Shown here one piece after another: positions 26,314-39,100 of a stretch of DNA of 64,000 nt. This DNA comes from Phoronis australis. Taxonomy: Eukaryota; Phoronida; Phoronidae. Numbering within the stretch: position 1 is the first letter of the stretch; each line of letters opens with the position of its first letter. Position numbers and translations under genes: made by a program. The notes below the pieces were generated by a model. That model saw only the letters and a program-made list of their open reading frames with translations. It did no database searches and was not told where the DNA came from. The DNA lies in the NCBI GenBank assembly GCA_002633005.1, contig NMRA01000052.1, positions 1,206,688-1,270,687 of the forward strand, given 5' to 3'.

Positions 26314-27342
26314 GATGCGATGCGATTCCTATACAACAGAATGTAATAAATAAGTGAATGAACTTGGATTTCTTAATTGTTTTTTTCCAAAAACATTCAG
26401 GTTTGCAATCTAAGCTGTAGCCCTATAGACGGTGTTGTCAACTGCAAGGGTTGGGGAGGAGTTCCTGCCCAGCTGAAGGGTAGAAACAGACAATGTAATT
26501 GACAGTACTTATTTTGTAACAGATATATACCAACGTTTCAACTTTTAAAATTCCAATTTATATAACAAGAGCTATGCATTTGCGTTGAAATGCGCCTACG
26601 ACTGCATTACATCAAATTGCCTATAGATGGCGCTAGATATAGTAAGTTCCCTGAAATGGCTGCCGATTTCACGATGCGCGTGGCTAAAGAGGACCGAATT
26701 CGGAATGGCGTAGTTATAGACTAGAGTAATTGAGGGTCGTGAAAAGGATTTGTATGGATAGCCAGATGTCTGAGGAATGCAAGGATACCAAAATCATTAA
26801 TTTAGACCTACATTTAGTGGATTTATTAGGAATAAGTTAGGGTCCATTATATCCGACTAGTGCCAGTTTGATTACGGGAGCATTTGTTCGAGTTAAAAGG
26901 AATTAAAGATATCAACAGCCTCCTAAGGTGTCCCTTTATGCGCAAAAGGTACTGATAACAAAGTGACTTGGATGTGTTGATCACTATGAGGCATAATTCG
27001 ATGAAAAGTTTCCGGCGTATGAAGCGCCTATAGGAGCTTCACTGTCTCTACTGGCTACCTAGAGAAGGTGGTCACTGTCTACACTAAAATTAGCGAGGAC
27101 AGCATTCTTCAGCGAATCGCTTCGCGTATCTGTCACCGTGTTAAATTCGTTCACTACAATCGGCAAAAAATAACTCAAAAAAGTAATAAATGTGAATAAA
27201 AAATATTGCAAAGTATGAAAGAATATATTGTTTTACTTATCTGATAATCTTTTTTTGTCGCAAAATTCGTTTAGTAATACTTTGCACGAGTTTCTTGCAG
27301 GGACGTGACAGATTTTTCAGACCAAAATGGATGCCGGTAAAA
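26314..27342. promoter_or_regulatory. Shared upstream region of ESF1 (-) and a small + strand gene
   Basis: About 1 kb separates the ESF1 start codon from an opposite-strand start codon at 27343. A candidate acceptor just upstream of the ESF1 ATG implies a 5' UTR intron here. CG dinucleotides are more frequent than in flanking introns (for example GATGCGCGTGGC near 26675), as expected for a divergent promoter. No TATA box or defined site is evident. Confidence 0.35.
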
Positions 27343-28812
27343 ATGACTGCTATTTGGTTTTCAACCCAGGAGAAGACTAAACTCGCGAATTTTTACGTGA
27401 AACTTCGTGAAAGAACAAAAGGGAGTCTTGCGAACACGATCATGTAAGTAGTTTTCACTTTTCTGCATTTAAAAGTTGAAAAAGTCGCCTTTTCCCGCGA
27501 CCTTCAACTTCGAGCTGAATTTATTGGTATATAGCATAATTTGCGAATCAATGTAATGAACTGTATTCCGCACTAAAGGGTTCATTAATGAACTATTTCA
27601 AACACTTGTTCTAAACGAACATTTCGTCAATTTCTGACAATCGGGCGAATTTCTGACTCACTTCGTAGTTCCGGGTACTGCCGCTAGGGGTGGTCCTGTG
27701 AATCGCGTTGAATGTTTGGTTTACAATACTGAAGCACTTCAACTTTTCCTGATGAAAACTCAATGTAAAAGAGAACTAAACAGTCATTTCTCGTAGTGAG
27801 AACAATGATTCTTATATTTAATTTTTTTTTCTATTTTGCTTCACATTATTGTTGGTCAAGCCACTGATAGACTTGGGTTGGCTTGCTGCCAGAGAGGTCC
27901 ACACCCATCTTGCCTTGTTGGTCATGACATTTTATTCAGAAAATGTCAAGATAGAAAATGAAAATGTTTTAATTTTAGATTAAACAAATGTTACAAATGT
28001 ACAGTTCTACTGCAGTCCTGTGTTTCCAAGACTTTGTGGTCCACTACTTTGAAACATATACATGCTTTCGATGAACTTTTTTTCTGACCACGGGCCAGTA
28101 TATATAGTTTTTAACAGAACAATTGAGGTTTGCCTAGACTGTTAATAAATCTCACCCTGATCTTATCTTTATCATCCAGGTAAGCTTTGTTGGAATTTGC
28201 TGTGGACCAAACCAGTTGTTAATTTCTTCATTATTTTTGTTCTTATAATTTCACCCCTATTTATCAGTTTCTATCATCATCATGTCTCACATTTCTTTCT
28301 CAACAGACTCTGCTCCTAGCTCTTGGTCCAGATTCTTCTACTTTCCTGCTTCTACTGATTCTACTTGCATTTTATCAGTTATTCAGTTGGACATGATCTC
28401 ATAGACAAACGGTCAAAGCCTCCTTCATTTTGGCTCTCATTCCGCTCCACCTATCGGACAGTGCTTTTCAGCTCCTGATGCTGTTGAGGAGTCCGTGAAG
28501 AAGTACCATATGCCAACACCACCTCTTAAGACACTGACAGACAAATACTGACATGACCTATCTAGCTATTTCTTTTTTCTTTTCACAACCTTGTAGTTTA
28601 ATAGATTATGTCACCTTTGTTAAAATGTGCATAATTTCCAAGTAGGGTAACATTTTCGCATAACACTGTTCAAATAATTATTAATTATAGTATTCTTTCA
28701 GGTCCTCGGATATCTGTCTTGGTTTAATATCCATTACGACAAAGATGAGGCTATCTACTCCTTTCGGCTGATTGATGACTTTGGTCAAAGGGACTTCGAA
28801 GTGCTGGAATAA
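27343..28812 (+). CDS. Small unrecognised gene, first and last coding exons
   Basis: Two gene-like exons are visible. Exon 27343-27443 starts with ATG (context AAAAATGA) and encodes 33 residues (MTAIWFSTQEKTKLANFYV, then KLRERTKGSLANTI), ending at a perfect GTAAGT donor in phase 2. Exon 28702-28812 follows TATTCTTTCAG and encodes 36 residues including YLSWFNIHYDKDEAIYSF and RLIDDFGQRDFEVLE before TAA. Its phase (0) does not fit directly to the first exon, so at least one exon between them is missed, or they belong to different genes. Both segments have the composition of real protein. I do not recognise the family. It is divergent from ESF1 and probably shares its promoter. Confidence 0.4.
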
Positions 28813-28829
28813 CTAAGTGTTGCATATAG

Positions 28830-29133
28830 ATACTCCAATGACTTACGATAGTCAGAAAGGGTTTGACCCCCCTTCCTTAAGGACGCCACAAGTCTGCGCA
28901 AGGTACTCCACTGACTTGGTCATTGAAAGGGTTTGGCTCCCGTTTCTTGAGGATGCCACAAGTCTCTAAGGTACTTCGCTGACGTACAGTAGTCAGTGAA
29001 AGGGTTTGGCCCCCTTCCTTGAGGATACCACAAGTCTGTGTAAGGAACTCCACTGAGCGTCTGTTTACTGGAAGGTACTCCACTGTCAATCGTCGCAGAA
29101 AGGGTTTGGCCCCTCCTTCCTTGAGGATGCCTT
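28830..29133. repeat. About 70-bp tandem repeat, 3-4 copies
   Basis: Units read CAGAAAGGGTTTG-CCCC-TTCCTTGAGGA-GCCACAAGTCTG-AAGGTACTCCACTGAC, with small indels. The array begins within 20 bases of the stop codon of the small gene ending at 28812. Confidence 0.8.
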
Positions 29134-30150
29134 GAGAACTTTATTTATCTGTCCATCATAAATTCTTTTTTGTGTTCATATCACTTGAGACAATTTTAGG
29201 ATTATGAATATTGCAGTTGTTGGTTTTATAGCATGAACATTCCTGGATGGCTCATGACAGGGTCTTCATTTTATTACATTGTTGTGGAAAGTTTATGTAA
29301 AAGTTTTATTTATTATATGTCTTTCAGAAGCTTGCATTAAAATGTTCTATTTATCATACTTGTCATCAATACATTTTTGCAATGATGTTTGTTTATCTTT
29401 GATTTTTATTTAATGTAATTGATTTTGAAAAAGTTAAGCCGGTTGCAAACAGCATGATTGTTAAAAACAATATCACAAATAATATCAATAATTTACTCAA
29501 TCAATTATCAAGTTTCAACTTTCCTGATGAAAAATCTTTAAAATGATACCTTNNNNNNNNNNNNNNNNNNNNNNNNNNNNNNNNNNNNNNNNNNNNNNNN
29601 NNNNNNNNNNNNNNNNNNNNNNNNNNNNNNNNNNNNNNNNNNNNNNNNNNNNNNNNNNNNNNNNNNNNNNNNNNNNNNNNNNNNNNNNNNNNNNNNNNNN
29701 NNNNNNNNNNNNNNNNNNNNNNNNNNNNNNNNNNNNNNNNNNNNNNNNNNNNNNNNNNNNNNNNNNNNNNNNNNNNNNNNNNNNNNNNNNNNNNNNNNNN
29801 NNNNNNNNNNNNNNNNNNNNNNNNNNNNNNNNNNNNNNNNNNNNNNNNNNNNNNNNNNNNNNNNNNNNNNNNNNNNNNNNNNNNNNNNNNNNNNNNNNNN
29901 NNNNNNNNNNNNNNNNNNNNNNNNNNNNNNNNNNNNNNNNAAATTCGAAAACATCTTCTGAAAACGCACAAAAAAGTGTATTAGTAAAATCTACTGATTT
30001 TTAAGTGGTTTTAAAAAACAATCGGTAAACTCACCGATTTTTGTCTCATTACTTTGATACGTGTCTCTTCCGATAAGTTAGTACCTAACGTGCAGACGAG
30101 AACTCCAAATTGGAACGCTAAGTCCCGCGTGGTTGCGCTGCACGCGAAAC
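29134..30150. other. Intergenic A+T-rich region with 388-bp gap
   Basis: Between the 70-bp array and the candidate GCC1 first exon. Bases 29553-29940 are Ns. The rest is A+T-rich and I see no gene in it, but an exon inside the gap cannot be excluded. Confidence 0.6.
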
Positions 30151-30160
30151 AAGATGGCGG
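30151..30160 (+). promoter_or_regulatory. YY1-like AAGATGGCGG motif at candidate GCC1 start
   Basis: AAGATGGCGG matches the downstream promoter/translation-initiator element common in TATA-less housekeeping genes. It lies in a locally CG-rich stretch and contains the candidate GCC1 ATG (30154). Promoter use is inferred. Confidence 0.35.
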
Positions 30161-33100
30161 ACGAACTTTGGAGCCTGACGAAAATAGGTAACCGGACGAT
30201 ATAATTGGCCACGAACTATTGCCTAGCTGGTAGGCGAACGTCGGCGAACGAGCCCTGGAAAGGATTACGATTCAGGAGCTTTCAAAAGATGAGTTGAACT
30301 GTTTTAAGTTACCTTAAGATCCTGAAGAAACGAAACGAGTTCAATCCCGAAGAGTCAACGACGGTGAACAGTGGTGAATCTCAACACACACATGTGTTTT
30401 GGAAACCCGGAAATCAGAATAACATAAACAATCAAATGAAGATTTTCTATCAATGTTGTTGCTTTGCTTAGGGTTCATTGATAAAAATCAAATATTCGAT
30501 ACAGATATCAAAATCTTTTTGTTTCTATTATATTCACTTGGAATTGGCATTACATGATTTTTTAACTAATCTGTTTTTACTGCAAAGTTTAGAAATGTTC
30601 ACTATGTGACACGGAAATTGGACTTGTTGGCATTGTCAGAATCACTGTTAACCTTGCCTTCTTTTTATCGTCATTGTCTTCTTGTGTGAAGTCAAAATTC
30701 GACTTACACTCAAGGGAAACATATATCTTTTAGTCGTATACATAAACTATGTGCATGTATGTGCACTATCAGCTGATGATCAGAGTGAGGTGAGTTGCCT
30801 GCTACCTGTTTTGCTACACCCGGGTAACGAGTAGACAGTGCCACCGTCTGTGCGTAGCACTAGCAGTAGACACTGTCTGTGGCCATCCCATAGGCCCTTC
30901 GTACGCCGGAAGCTTTTCAGCGAGTTATGCCTGTCGCTGATTAAACCATCAAAGTCACATTGCTACAAGTACCTTTTGCACATAGAGACGATAGAGTCAT
31001 AGAAGGCAGGGCTCGCCCTTATGAAAAAGCTTCAGGAAATTCTAATCCCGAAAGCCAGTGAGAATCTCACTGGATTCCAGTTAGATCCCAGTGAGAATCT
31101 AACTAATTAAAATGCCATTTAAATTAATGAGAAAAAATTCTCACTCTAGTGAGAATACAGTGGTATTCCAGTTAGAATTCAGTGAGAATCTAACTAATTT
31201 GCATAGCATTCCCAGTCAGTGAGAATTTGTCTTACAGAAATTCTCACTCAGTAGGAATGCTATGCAAATTTGTGAGAATTTGTGTTATTGAAATTCTCAC
31301 TGAGTGAAAATCTCACTGGGTGAGAATTTTGAACTTAGAAAATTTTGTGTGTGCCTTTTATACAGACACTGACTGTTCATAGATGAGATCGAGATCAAAG
31401 CTTTTTTGGTAACCAAAACACTGCTTATTTTGTGAGTTTATATTGAAATTAGACTAAGGATACAATTTAATTGCAAATTGTGAAACATAAAAGACATAAA
31501 CTAACAACAATAATGCCTTTGGTGAATCAGCAAAATATTGAAAACTCAGCTGTCAACACAGAATGAAGACATCAGTCTAATACTCGTGCTTCATGCACTC
31601 TACTAGATGTATGAAATGTACTAACCTTAAGCATGTTAACACATAAAATCAGTCCAGGGTCCCCTCTAGTTGACTTGCAGACAAACTGTTCAGTAATTTC
31701 ACAATATTTGTGAGAAAAACATCAACAATCTTCATTTCTCCAACTGCTCATTCCTGGCGCCATTTTAGTTTGAAATTCAGAAATCTGGTTCAACTGAAAT
31801 TTTCCATAGTTACAGCCAATCAGGGTGTTTGTTTATCTTAAATTCTCACTGAATTCTCACTCCAATTTTGGCAAGTCTAAATTCTCACTCAATTCTCACT
31901 CAGAATTTTTCTAAGACCAAAATTCTCACTGGATTCTCACTGTTACATAACATTTTCTCCCTCATTCTCACTGACTGCCCCTGTTGTTCAATTCCCACTG
32001 GGTTCTCACTGGCATTTCTAACTATAATTGGTGATTTAGTGAAAATCTAACTGGAATCTAACTGGAATCCAGTGAGATTCTCACTTTCTTTTTCGTAAGG
32101 GCGACGCTATTCAAATCGCAGGGTCGCATTTTGCGACTTAGCCAAAATCCCAGGTCGCATTTTCAAAATCCAGCTCGCATTCGTAAATGCCAGGTCGCAA
32201 AAATTTCCTGCCATTTTTACCCTACAAAATAGATTTTCTAGATCACTGAGAAAATGTTTAGATTATGCTCTTACCTGCAGCGTTAAATACTGACAAATTT
32301 CAGATCGCAAAATTGAGTTCGTTCATGCACGTACGGTATTACTGTTTTTCACGACTGCCATTGAAAGGCTCTAAAAGCGCAAGGCACGTTGACGATGTGA
32401 AAGTTGAATCAGTGCTCTCTAACTAACTCGTGCATTCGAGTAGCTAAGTAAAGCGATGTGAAAAGAGAGAAAATGCCCATTGAAAAAGTATCCGCGATTT
32501 AACTAGGTCTGACCTGCTACTGACTGTCATCAAAGTCGTTAAAGATCCAAACTACCTCGGAGTGCAAATTCCCTCCATTTTTTGTTCGCAACCCAAATTT
32601 TGCAACTTAAGTCGACATTTGAAAAACATCTGTCAGAAAACCCGTGAAATGATGCCCTAACCAAATGACGTATTTGTATGTGCGGGAACAATTCAGTGCA
32701 AATGTCACAACAAAAATGTAATACTTATGCTGTTTACGTGCTCAACAATTAGTTTTCTATGAAATGAATAGCCTCGAAATAATTCCCGACAGCGTGCGGG
32801 ATTCCATCGCGTGATTCGAGTTTCCTCCTCAATACCTTCCAAGTACGGGAAAAGTAGGTAAGTCACAAAACGACACGCATGTCACCAGTGTTAATTTTCT
32901 TTCGGAGGTATGAAACAAAGCCGGGATTTGGTTTTTACATATTGAGAAAAGACGTTTTTGAAAACTGAATTTGTTGTGTAAAATGAGAGTGACACACTAT
33001 ATAGGCTGCGTGTCAATTTTAAACCACGCGCGGTCATTTGTAGTGCGGAACATGATTGTTTCTAGGAGTCTGAACATTTTACGGCGACGGTTGTCCGGGG

Positions 33101-36100
33101 AGCGAAAACTTGCCAGGGGGTGTATGAAGAGAAGAATAAAAAGTTCGCTGACCACAATTTCACATCTAGTACCCGTTTAGTTGCAATAGCTGGCTACGGG
33201 CATAGAGTATAGGGTTTAGGGAACATCCACCTCACATCCACCTCGGGAAACATCATCACAGGAAATATCAGTTCTGGGTTATATCTGTCCCGGAGAATAT
33301 CGTGAAACATTGGGTCTTTTATAACCGCCAGGAATCTGTGAGTTCATTTTCAAATAAATCACTGGCACGTACCCGGGTGCTTAACAGAGCCAAGCCGGTA
33401 TACTCTTTCATTTAGGACTGTAGCTGTTCTTTTTTGATTTCCAGCTTTGAAGTGGTACGCACGCATGAGTTCACGCACTTGAATCGCTGGAGTAGGCCTA
33501 CACTTTACGTTGGCAACAACTTGAGAAAGTCAAATCATATTTCGCACACGTAGCCCCAGAAACAAGTAAAGGGATCAGAGAATTTCTTGGTAACTGAAAG
33601 TAAAGACGTGGCCGTCGTATGGCGATTAATAGGGTTGTCATTTTCACTTTGGTTGTCATATGCAAAAAAAAATGAGACGCACATTTCTAAGTAACGATTG
33701 TCTGCTGGGACCGCTTGCGCGCTAACAACGGGACCGATTAGTGCCGCAGTGCCGGCAATATCAGGCGGATATTTCGAACATGTAATAAAGACATCTTGCG
33801 CGAAAATTAACATATTTGTCCACCACAAAGTTTGATAAGTTGATCGCTTAATAATTAGTAGAAACACTGCCATTTTGCGACATTTCATCCCGTGTTATGC
33901 AGTGGCCCGAAACTTTCTGGCCCGAATCCGGAAATTTGCAAAAGTGGCTGAAAATGTTAGTCAATAAAACGCGTCAAAGATCGATTTTGCACATCCCATG
34001 TTCACGCGACTTGCTTAAATGTACAAGTCATCGGGAGGGCTGTTCTAGGCTGTGTTCTTTTGAACTTGGATTTGGCAACAACTAAATAACGATCGGATTA
34101 ACATGAGTTGTTCTATATTTGCCAGGTATCTGCCGAGAAAGTAAAAACTCAGCTTGCATACGTTGGAAATTCCAGGTCGCATTATGCAACTTGATACGAG
34201 CTGACAAAAATCTAAGCTCGCATTTCCAAATTTCAGGTCGCAAATGCGACCTACTGCTCATTATGTCGAGCCCTGGAAGGACACCTTAACCTTTAGTAAG
34301 GCTAAGGTTAGGAGTCCGTGGATGTCTTTAATTCCTTCCAACTCAAACAATTGCCAGTGGCGGATTTAGAGGGGGGCCAAGGGGACCATGGCCCCCCTAA
34401 AATTATCACAGATTCCATTTAGCAGTACGGGGATGCGAATGTCTGACGGTCAAAATCCTGGGTAATTCTCTGCCCTGGCCCCCCCTAACTAAAAATCCTG
34501 GATCCGCCCTTGATTGCTGTCATAATCAAATTTTTTTCGAACAGTCCTTCCAGTTGCCTAAATCGGCAACTGGCCATTTTTACACTGCTCGTGCCAGGGG
34601 ACATGACGTTATATCTTCTGGCGTGAGCAGTGTAAAAATTGCCCATGGCCTTTACAAGCTGAATTTTCACTGGCACGCTTTTGAAATACTTGGTTATTGT
34701 ACTCATGGTTGTTTTTTGACACAGTGTGGACCAGACGTCAGTTCTCGTAATAGGAGATAAGAACGTCAAACACTTCCTGCAGTCATTTATTATTGTTATT
34801 AGACATACTAGTAACAAATCATGCACTTCTGTTTAAAGGTTTACTTTGAATTTTTTCTGCGGCTATTTTGAAGTTTATCGACCTGTGGCCACTGCACCCG
34901 AGTGCCAAATCGAGGTAGTTTCCTGAAATTGCGACACTGAGTAACATCCAGTGGAAGTTGGATTCCCCGGCTTGTTGCAAGTGACGACTTAATTGTAATT
35001 CTTTTGATGGTTTGTACATTGGAGAAGTTAAAGAAAGTACGTTGTGGGTGTATGCATTTAAGAAAAGAATGACCTCTACGTGCAGGACTGTGAAAAAAAT
35101 TTTGGTTGTCTGTTCTGACAGCTGATTAGAAATTCATCTCCTCTGCGGCTAATTTTTGGTGTTTTCGCCTGTACGTAATCAAACTTTGCAGCAAGGAGGC
35201 CGATAGTCTTGTCACTGATTCTGATCAGTAGTTCATAGGAATCTAGTTCTTCCATCAGAGCTCAGCGCTATGAAAATCGGCAGGTCACATTTTGCGGCGA
35301 CCGAGCCAAAATCCCAGATCCCATTTTCAAAATCCAACTCGCACTCATAAATGCGTGGTCACAAAATTTTTCCGTCATTTTTGCAAGCCAAAATTGATTG
35401 TGTAGAACATCGAGAAAAGAGCTCAAGGCTGGTTGCCGACGTGAAAGTTGAATCAATGCTCTCTAACTTACAAGTAGATAAGTTTGCATTTGTGGGAAGG
35501 GAAGAAATGCTCGTTCCAAAACTTTCCGTGATTTTGCTAGGTCTGATCTGCTACATGACTGTCATTAAAGATCCAAACTAACAGAGTGCAAGGAAAGTCA
35601 AATATAAGCCCTGAAGTTAGAGACACTGGGCTTTCAAATGACACCAGAAATGTTAAATATAGACACAATTTTAATTTTTTTTTTGTCTCTTGGTTGACTT
35701 TTTCACAGAATTGCCCTCCTATTACTAATTTAATATAATCCAGTCACGTATGCGCATAAAATGAGTCGTAGTATAAGAACCAACAGCAATGGCAAAAGCT
35801 TGAGCAAAGATCAAACCGTATATATGAAGAGGGCAAAACCTCTTCAGTAATGGACGCATCACAACTACAGTTGTATGGTGTTGCCAGCATTTCGCTACTG
35901 CATGAGTAATGTGGTAATTTATGCTATAGATACCATCATGCGCGTATGAATTTAAAGCAAATTAATCTTATTTTCCCGACTTTCCATGAATTGTGTTGTC
36001 ACGGCAGTATCTATGGAGAAAAGTTGTCCTCTTTGGGACAGTCTCAAAAATTTGGGGCATTGAAATGCAAATCAAATATCTTGATCCTGAAGAGTAGCAC

Positions 36101-39100
36101 GGTGGCAATTTAGAGATTTATCACATTTCTTATTTTGGACATTGCGTTTTTAACTACAGAGTCTGAAAACAGACTTGGCAGTTCATAAAATGGTCGAAAA
36201 TATATATCACTCTGACATTTTCATTGGTCTCCATAGTGTGTAATAGTGAAATGAATAAGCATTGATCGTCATTCTTGATGGCCAATATTTCTGATATTTC
36301 AAATTTGGTACAAGCTCCGATCGTTAGTAATTATTTTTTTCATTTTCATTGATTAGTGCAATGTGAAGAATTTCTACCAAAGTTGAGATAGTGTAGTTAC
36401 TTTTGGTCATTGCAAAACACTATTGAGATTTTGTTGTCTGTTGAATTAACATGATATATATAACATGCTGACCTCATTAGAAACTTGGCCTGTTCCATGA
36501 CATGTACTTCATTTGTATTGGAACTAGCCTCACCATTTCTCCTTATCACAAGCACTGAGTTCATTGTGTGTAACAGGGCAATTATCCCATGATAGCATTT
36601 ATAGTGATGACTGTATAGGACACTGGCTGAAATAAATTGCAATATCATTCACTGAAAGTAGCTTTTCAGCTGTTGGCTTCTGAAATTAAATTTCTTATGA
36701 AATGATTGGTGAAATGAGTTTGATGTGCCCACATATTTATATGTGGGTACATATTGTTGTCATCTCTGTCTAGGTGTTCAGCATCCAGCATCCGCTGCTG
36801 TTTCTCCTATTACCCTAGAAGGATCTTATTGACATTTTGTAGTCTTCAGTTCCTATGAATCTGACGTCGGATGACGACAAATTTTTTACCCATCCGAATA
36901 CCACTGTGCCCCCTAGTGGCATTTTTCTTTTTAAGTTTGCATCTTTATCTTCATTGATGGATTTTTATGAAATAAGGCAAATAGGTTGTTATTAATGAGA
37001 TGATGATGCCATTCCATTTTTGGACTTATTTTGTGTATTTTACACCACCTCGTGGCCATTTTTGTTAAATTTACGAAGGCCACAACTGACGTTGACTTTT
37101 GGATCGTTCCGACTGCTGTGTCACCCCTTAGTGGCGATTTTGTTTTTGTCTCTGTGGTCGATCTCCATAATGCTATGAGGGAGCTTTGTGAAATTTGAAA
37201 AATGTGTTCCTAAGCATCCTACGAGAAACAGTTACAAGTGTTGAACAGATCCGAATGCCACTGTGTAGACTGATGTACAGTAGGTTAAGTCGGAACTTGT
37301 AAATTTGTACCTTACGTGGCTGTTACTGTTTTGAACGTTGTTACATGGTTTGACTGAAATAGAACTGCAATATACTAAAGAGAGTAATTTTACGTTTCAG
37401 AGACATGAGTCAAGGAAATGGTGCATGAGAAATATTCTTGTTGATAATCTTGACTAATTGTTGATGCCTCCTCAGCCATGGATAGTGCCACCAGAGCTGA
37501 ACTCATTCAGACTGTAGAAGCACAGAATGACAAGATTTTGCGCTACCAGAAAAAGCTTGGAGGTAAATTGCGTCTTCCAAGAAACCCTCATACACATTTA
37601 TTATAATGAAAACTTGTGCTAATGAACGCGGTTAAGTGTATATGACACAGAAGAATTGCTTAGGGGACAAGTCACTCTTGATATGCACACAGTGGCACAT
37701 AAAATAAAGAGATAATATTGGTGAAAGTTTGATTCAAGCTCAAAATTAAATTTGTGGATTCAATGCAAATTTTATGCTGATCTGCAGTCCTGGATTTCTC
37801 ATACTTGAGAAAGTTGGATCACTGAGAAATTTTAATTTCTACAGTTTCTTTTAATTTCTTGAAGTAGTATATTGAACAAACATACTCCTGGAGAGAAATT
37901 GTCCTTCCCTTAAATAAAAAAGTGTTGGAATTGTCTGCATAAGTTTCTCTGACCAGTTCCAGAGGCTATTCTAAATTATGTAAATTTAGTATATTACCAT
38001 AATGGCATCATTCTGCCACAATTTCTTCCTTATTTTGGCATTGTTGTTCCCAGCTTCAAAATAACAGACATCATTCCTGGCCATTATTTCAGATTTGGTT
38101 GGTGCCTACAAAGGTTTGGTGAAGGAGAAAGAAGCTCTTGAAGCCAGTGTGCAGGCACTGTCCAGTCAGACGGTGACAGAAAATGAACCTGAACAAACAG
38201 ATGATGGCGAAGGGGCAACTGAGGATGTCACAGATTCGACGACTATTGAGGCCTTCAGTGATCCACTTAGTGCCGTGGTCAGTACTGAAAATGTGTTGCA
38301 GTCTGGAAATGTTTTCCCTGCTGGTAGCTAGCTAAGATGACACAAGAAAATTCTGGTTTTATGTTGTCTTTCTTTGTCGTTTAACCTGATGTATGATAGG
38401 GGAGGGTTACGTGCTTGTTTGACTGGATGTCATCTATTTACATGGGTATCAATTGGCAATTTAAACACAATCCTGTTAGAAACCAAAACTTTTCAAGGCC
38501 TCTCAGGTTCTTTTACATTTAGAACATTACTTTTGTGTATATGTTTTCCAGTATGTTTTTGTTTGACTTTTATTAATTCTGATTCAATCCTTTGGATTTG
38601 AGCTTCAGCGACTTTGGGACTCAATGAAAACTTTAAGAACACGTGGATAATGAAAGCATTTGAATGTTGGTGGCAGCATAGAGCACTTGCTTAAACATCT
38701 GATCTACAGTTCCGCAGGCTGCTGTGAATAACGGCTGCAGTAAAACTGTCCTGCCTTCTTGCAGCACTTGCAAGAGAAGTAATTATTCTGCATTTGAGCA
38801 ATGTAAGCTCTTTCAGGGCTTCAATAGTAAACTTTACTGTAATGCTCCTTGAAGCTAGGGCTTTTGACTAATAGAAGCTGCCAGGGGCTCTTGACTAACA
38901 GAAGCTGGGGCTCTTGACCAATAAAAACTGTGGCTCTTGACTCATAGAAGCTGAAAATCTTGACTAGTACAAGCTGAAGGTCTTGACTAATAGAATCTGG
39001 GACTCATGACTAATAAGAGCCAGTGCTCTTGTCAGTAATAGAAGTTGGGGCTCTTGACTAGTAAAAGCTGGGGCTGTTGACTAGCGAAAGCTGAGGCTGT

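Noticed and set aside
29501-30004. Open frames crossing the N run
   Set aside because: Composed almost entirely of gap; no evidence for coding sequence.
31016-32101. CRISPR-like repeats
   Set aside because: Repeats are short, variable and in both orientations with no regular spacers; the region is a MITE in animal DNA.
33535-33888. 117-codon - strand frame inside the hAT-like element
   Set aside because: No transposase motif and no homology I can recognise; probably chance.
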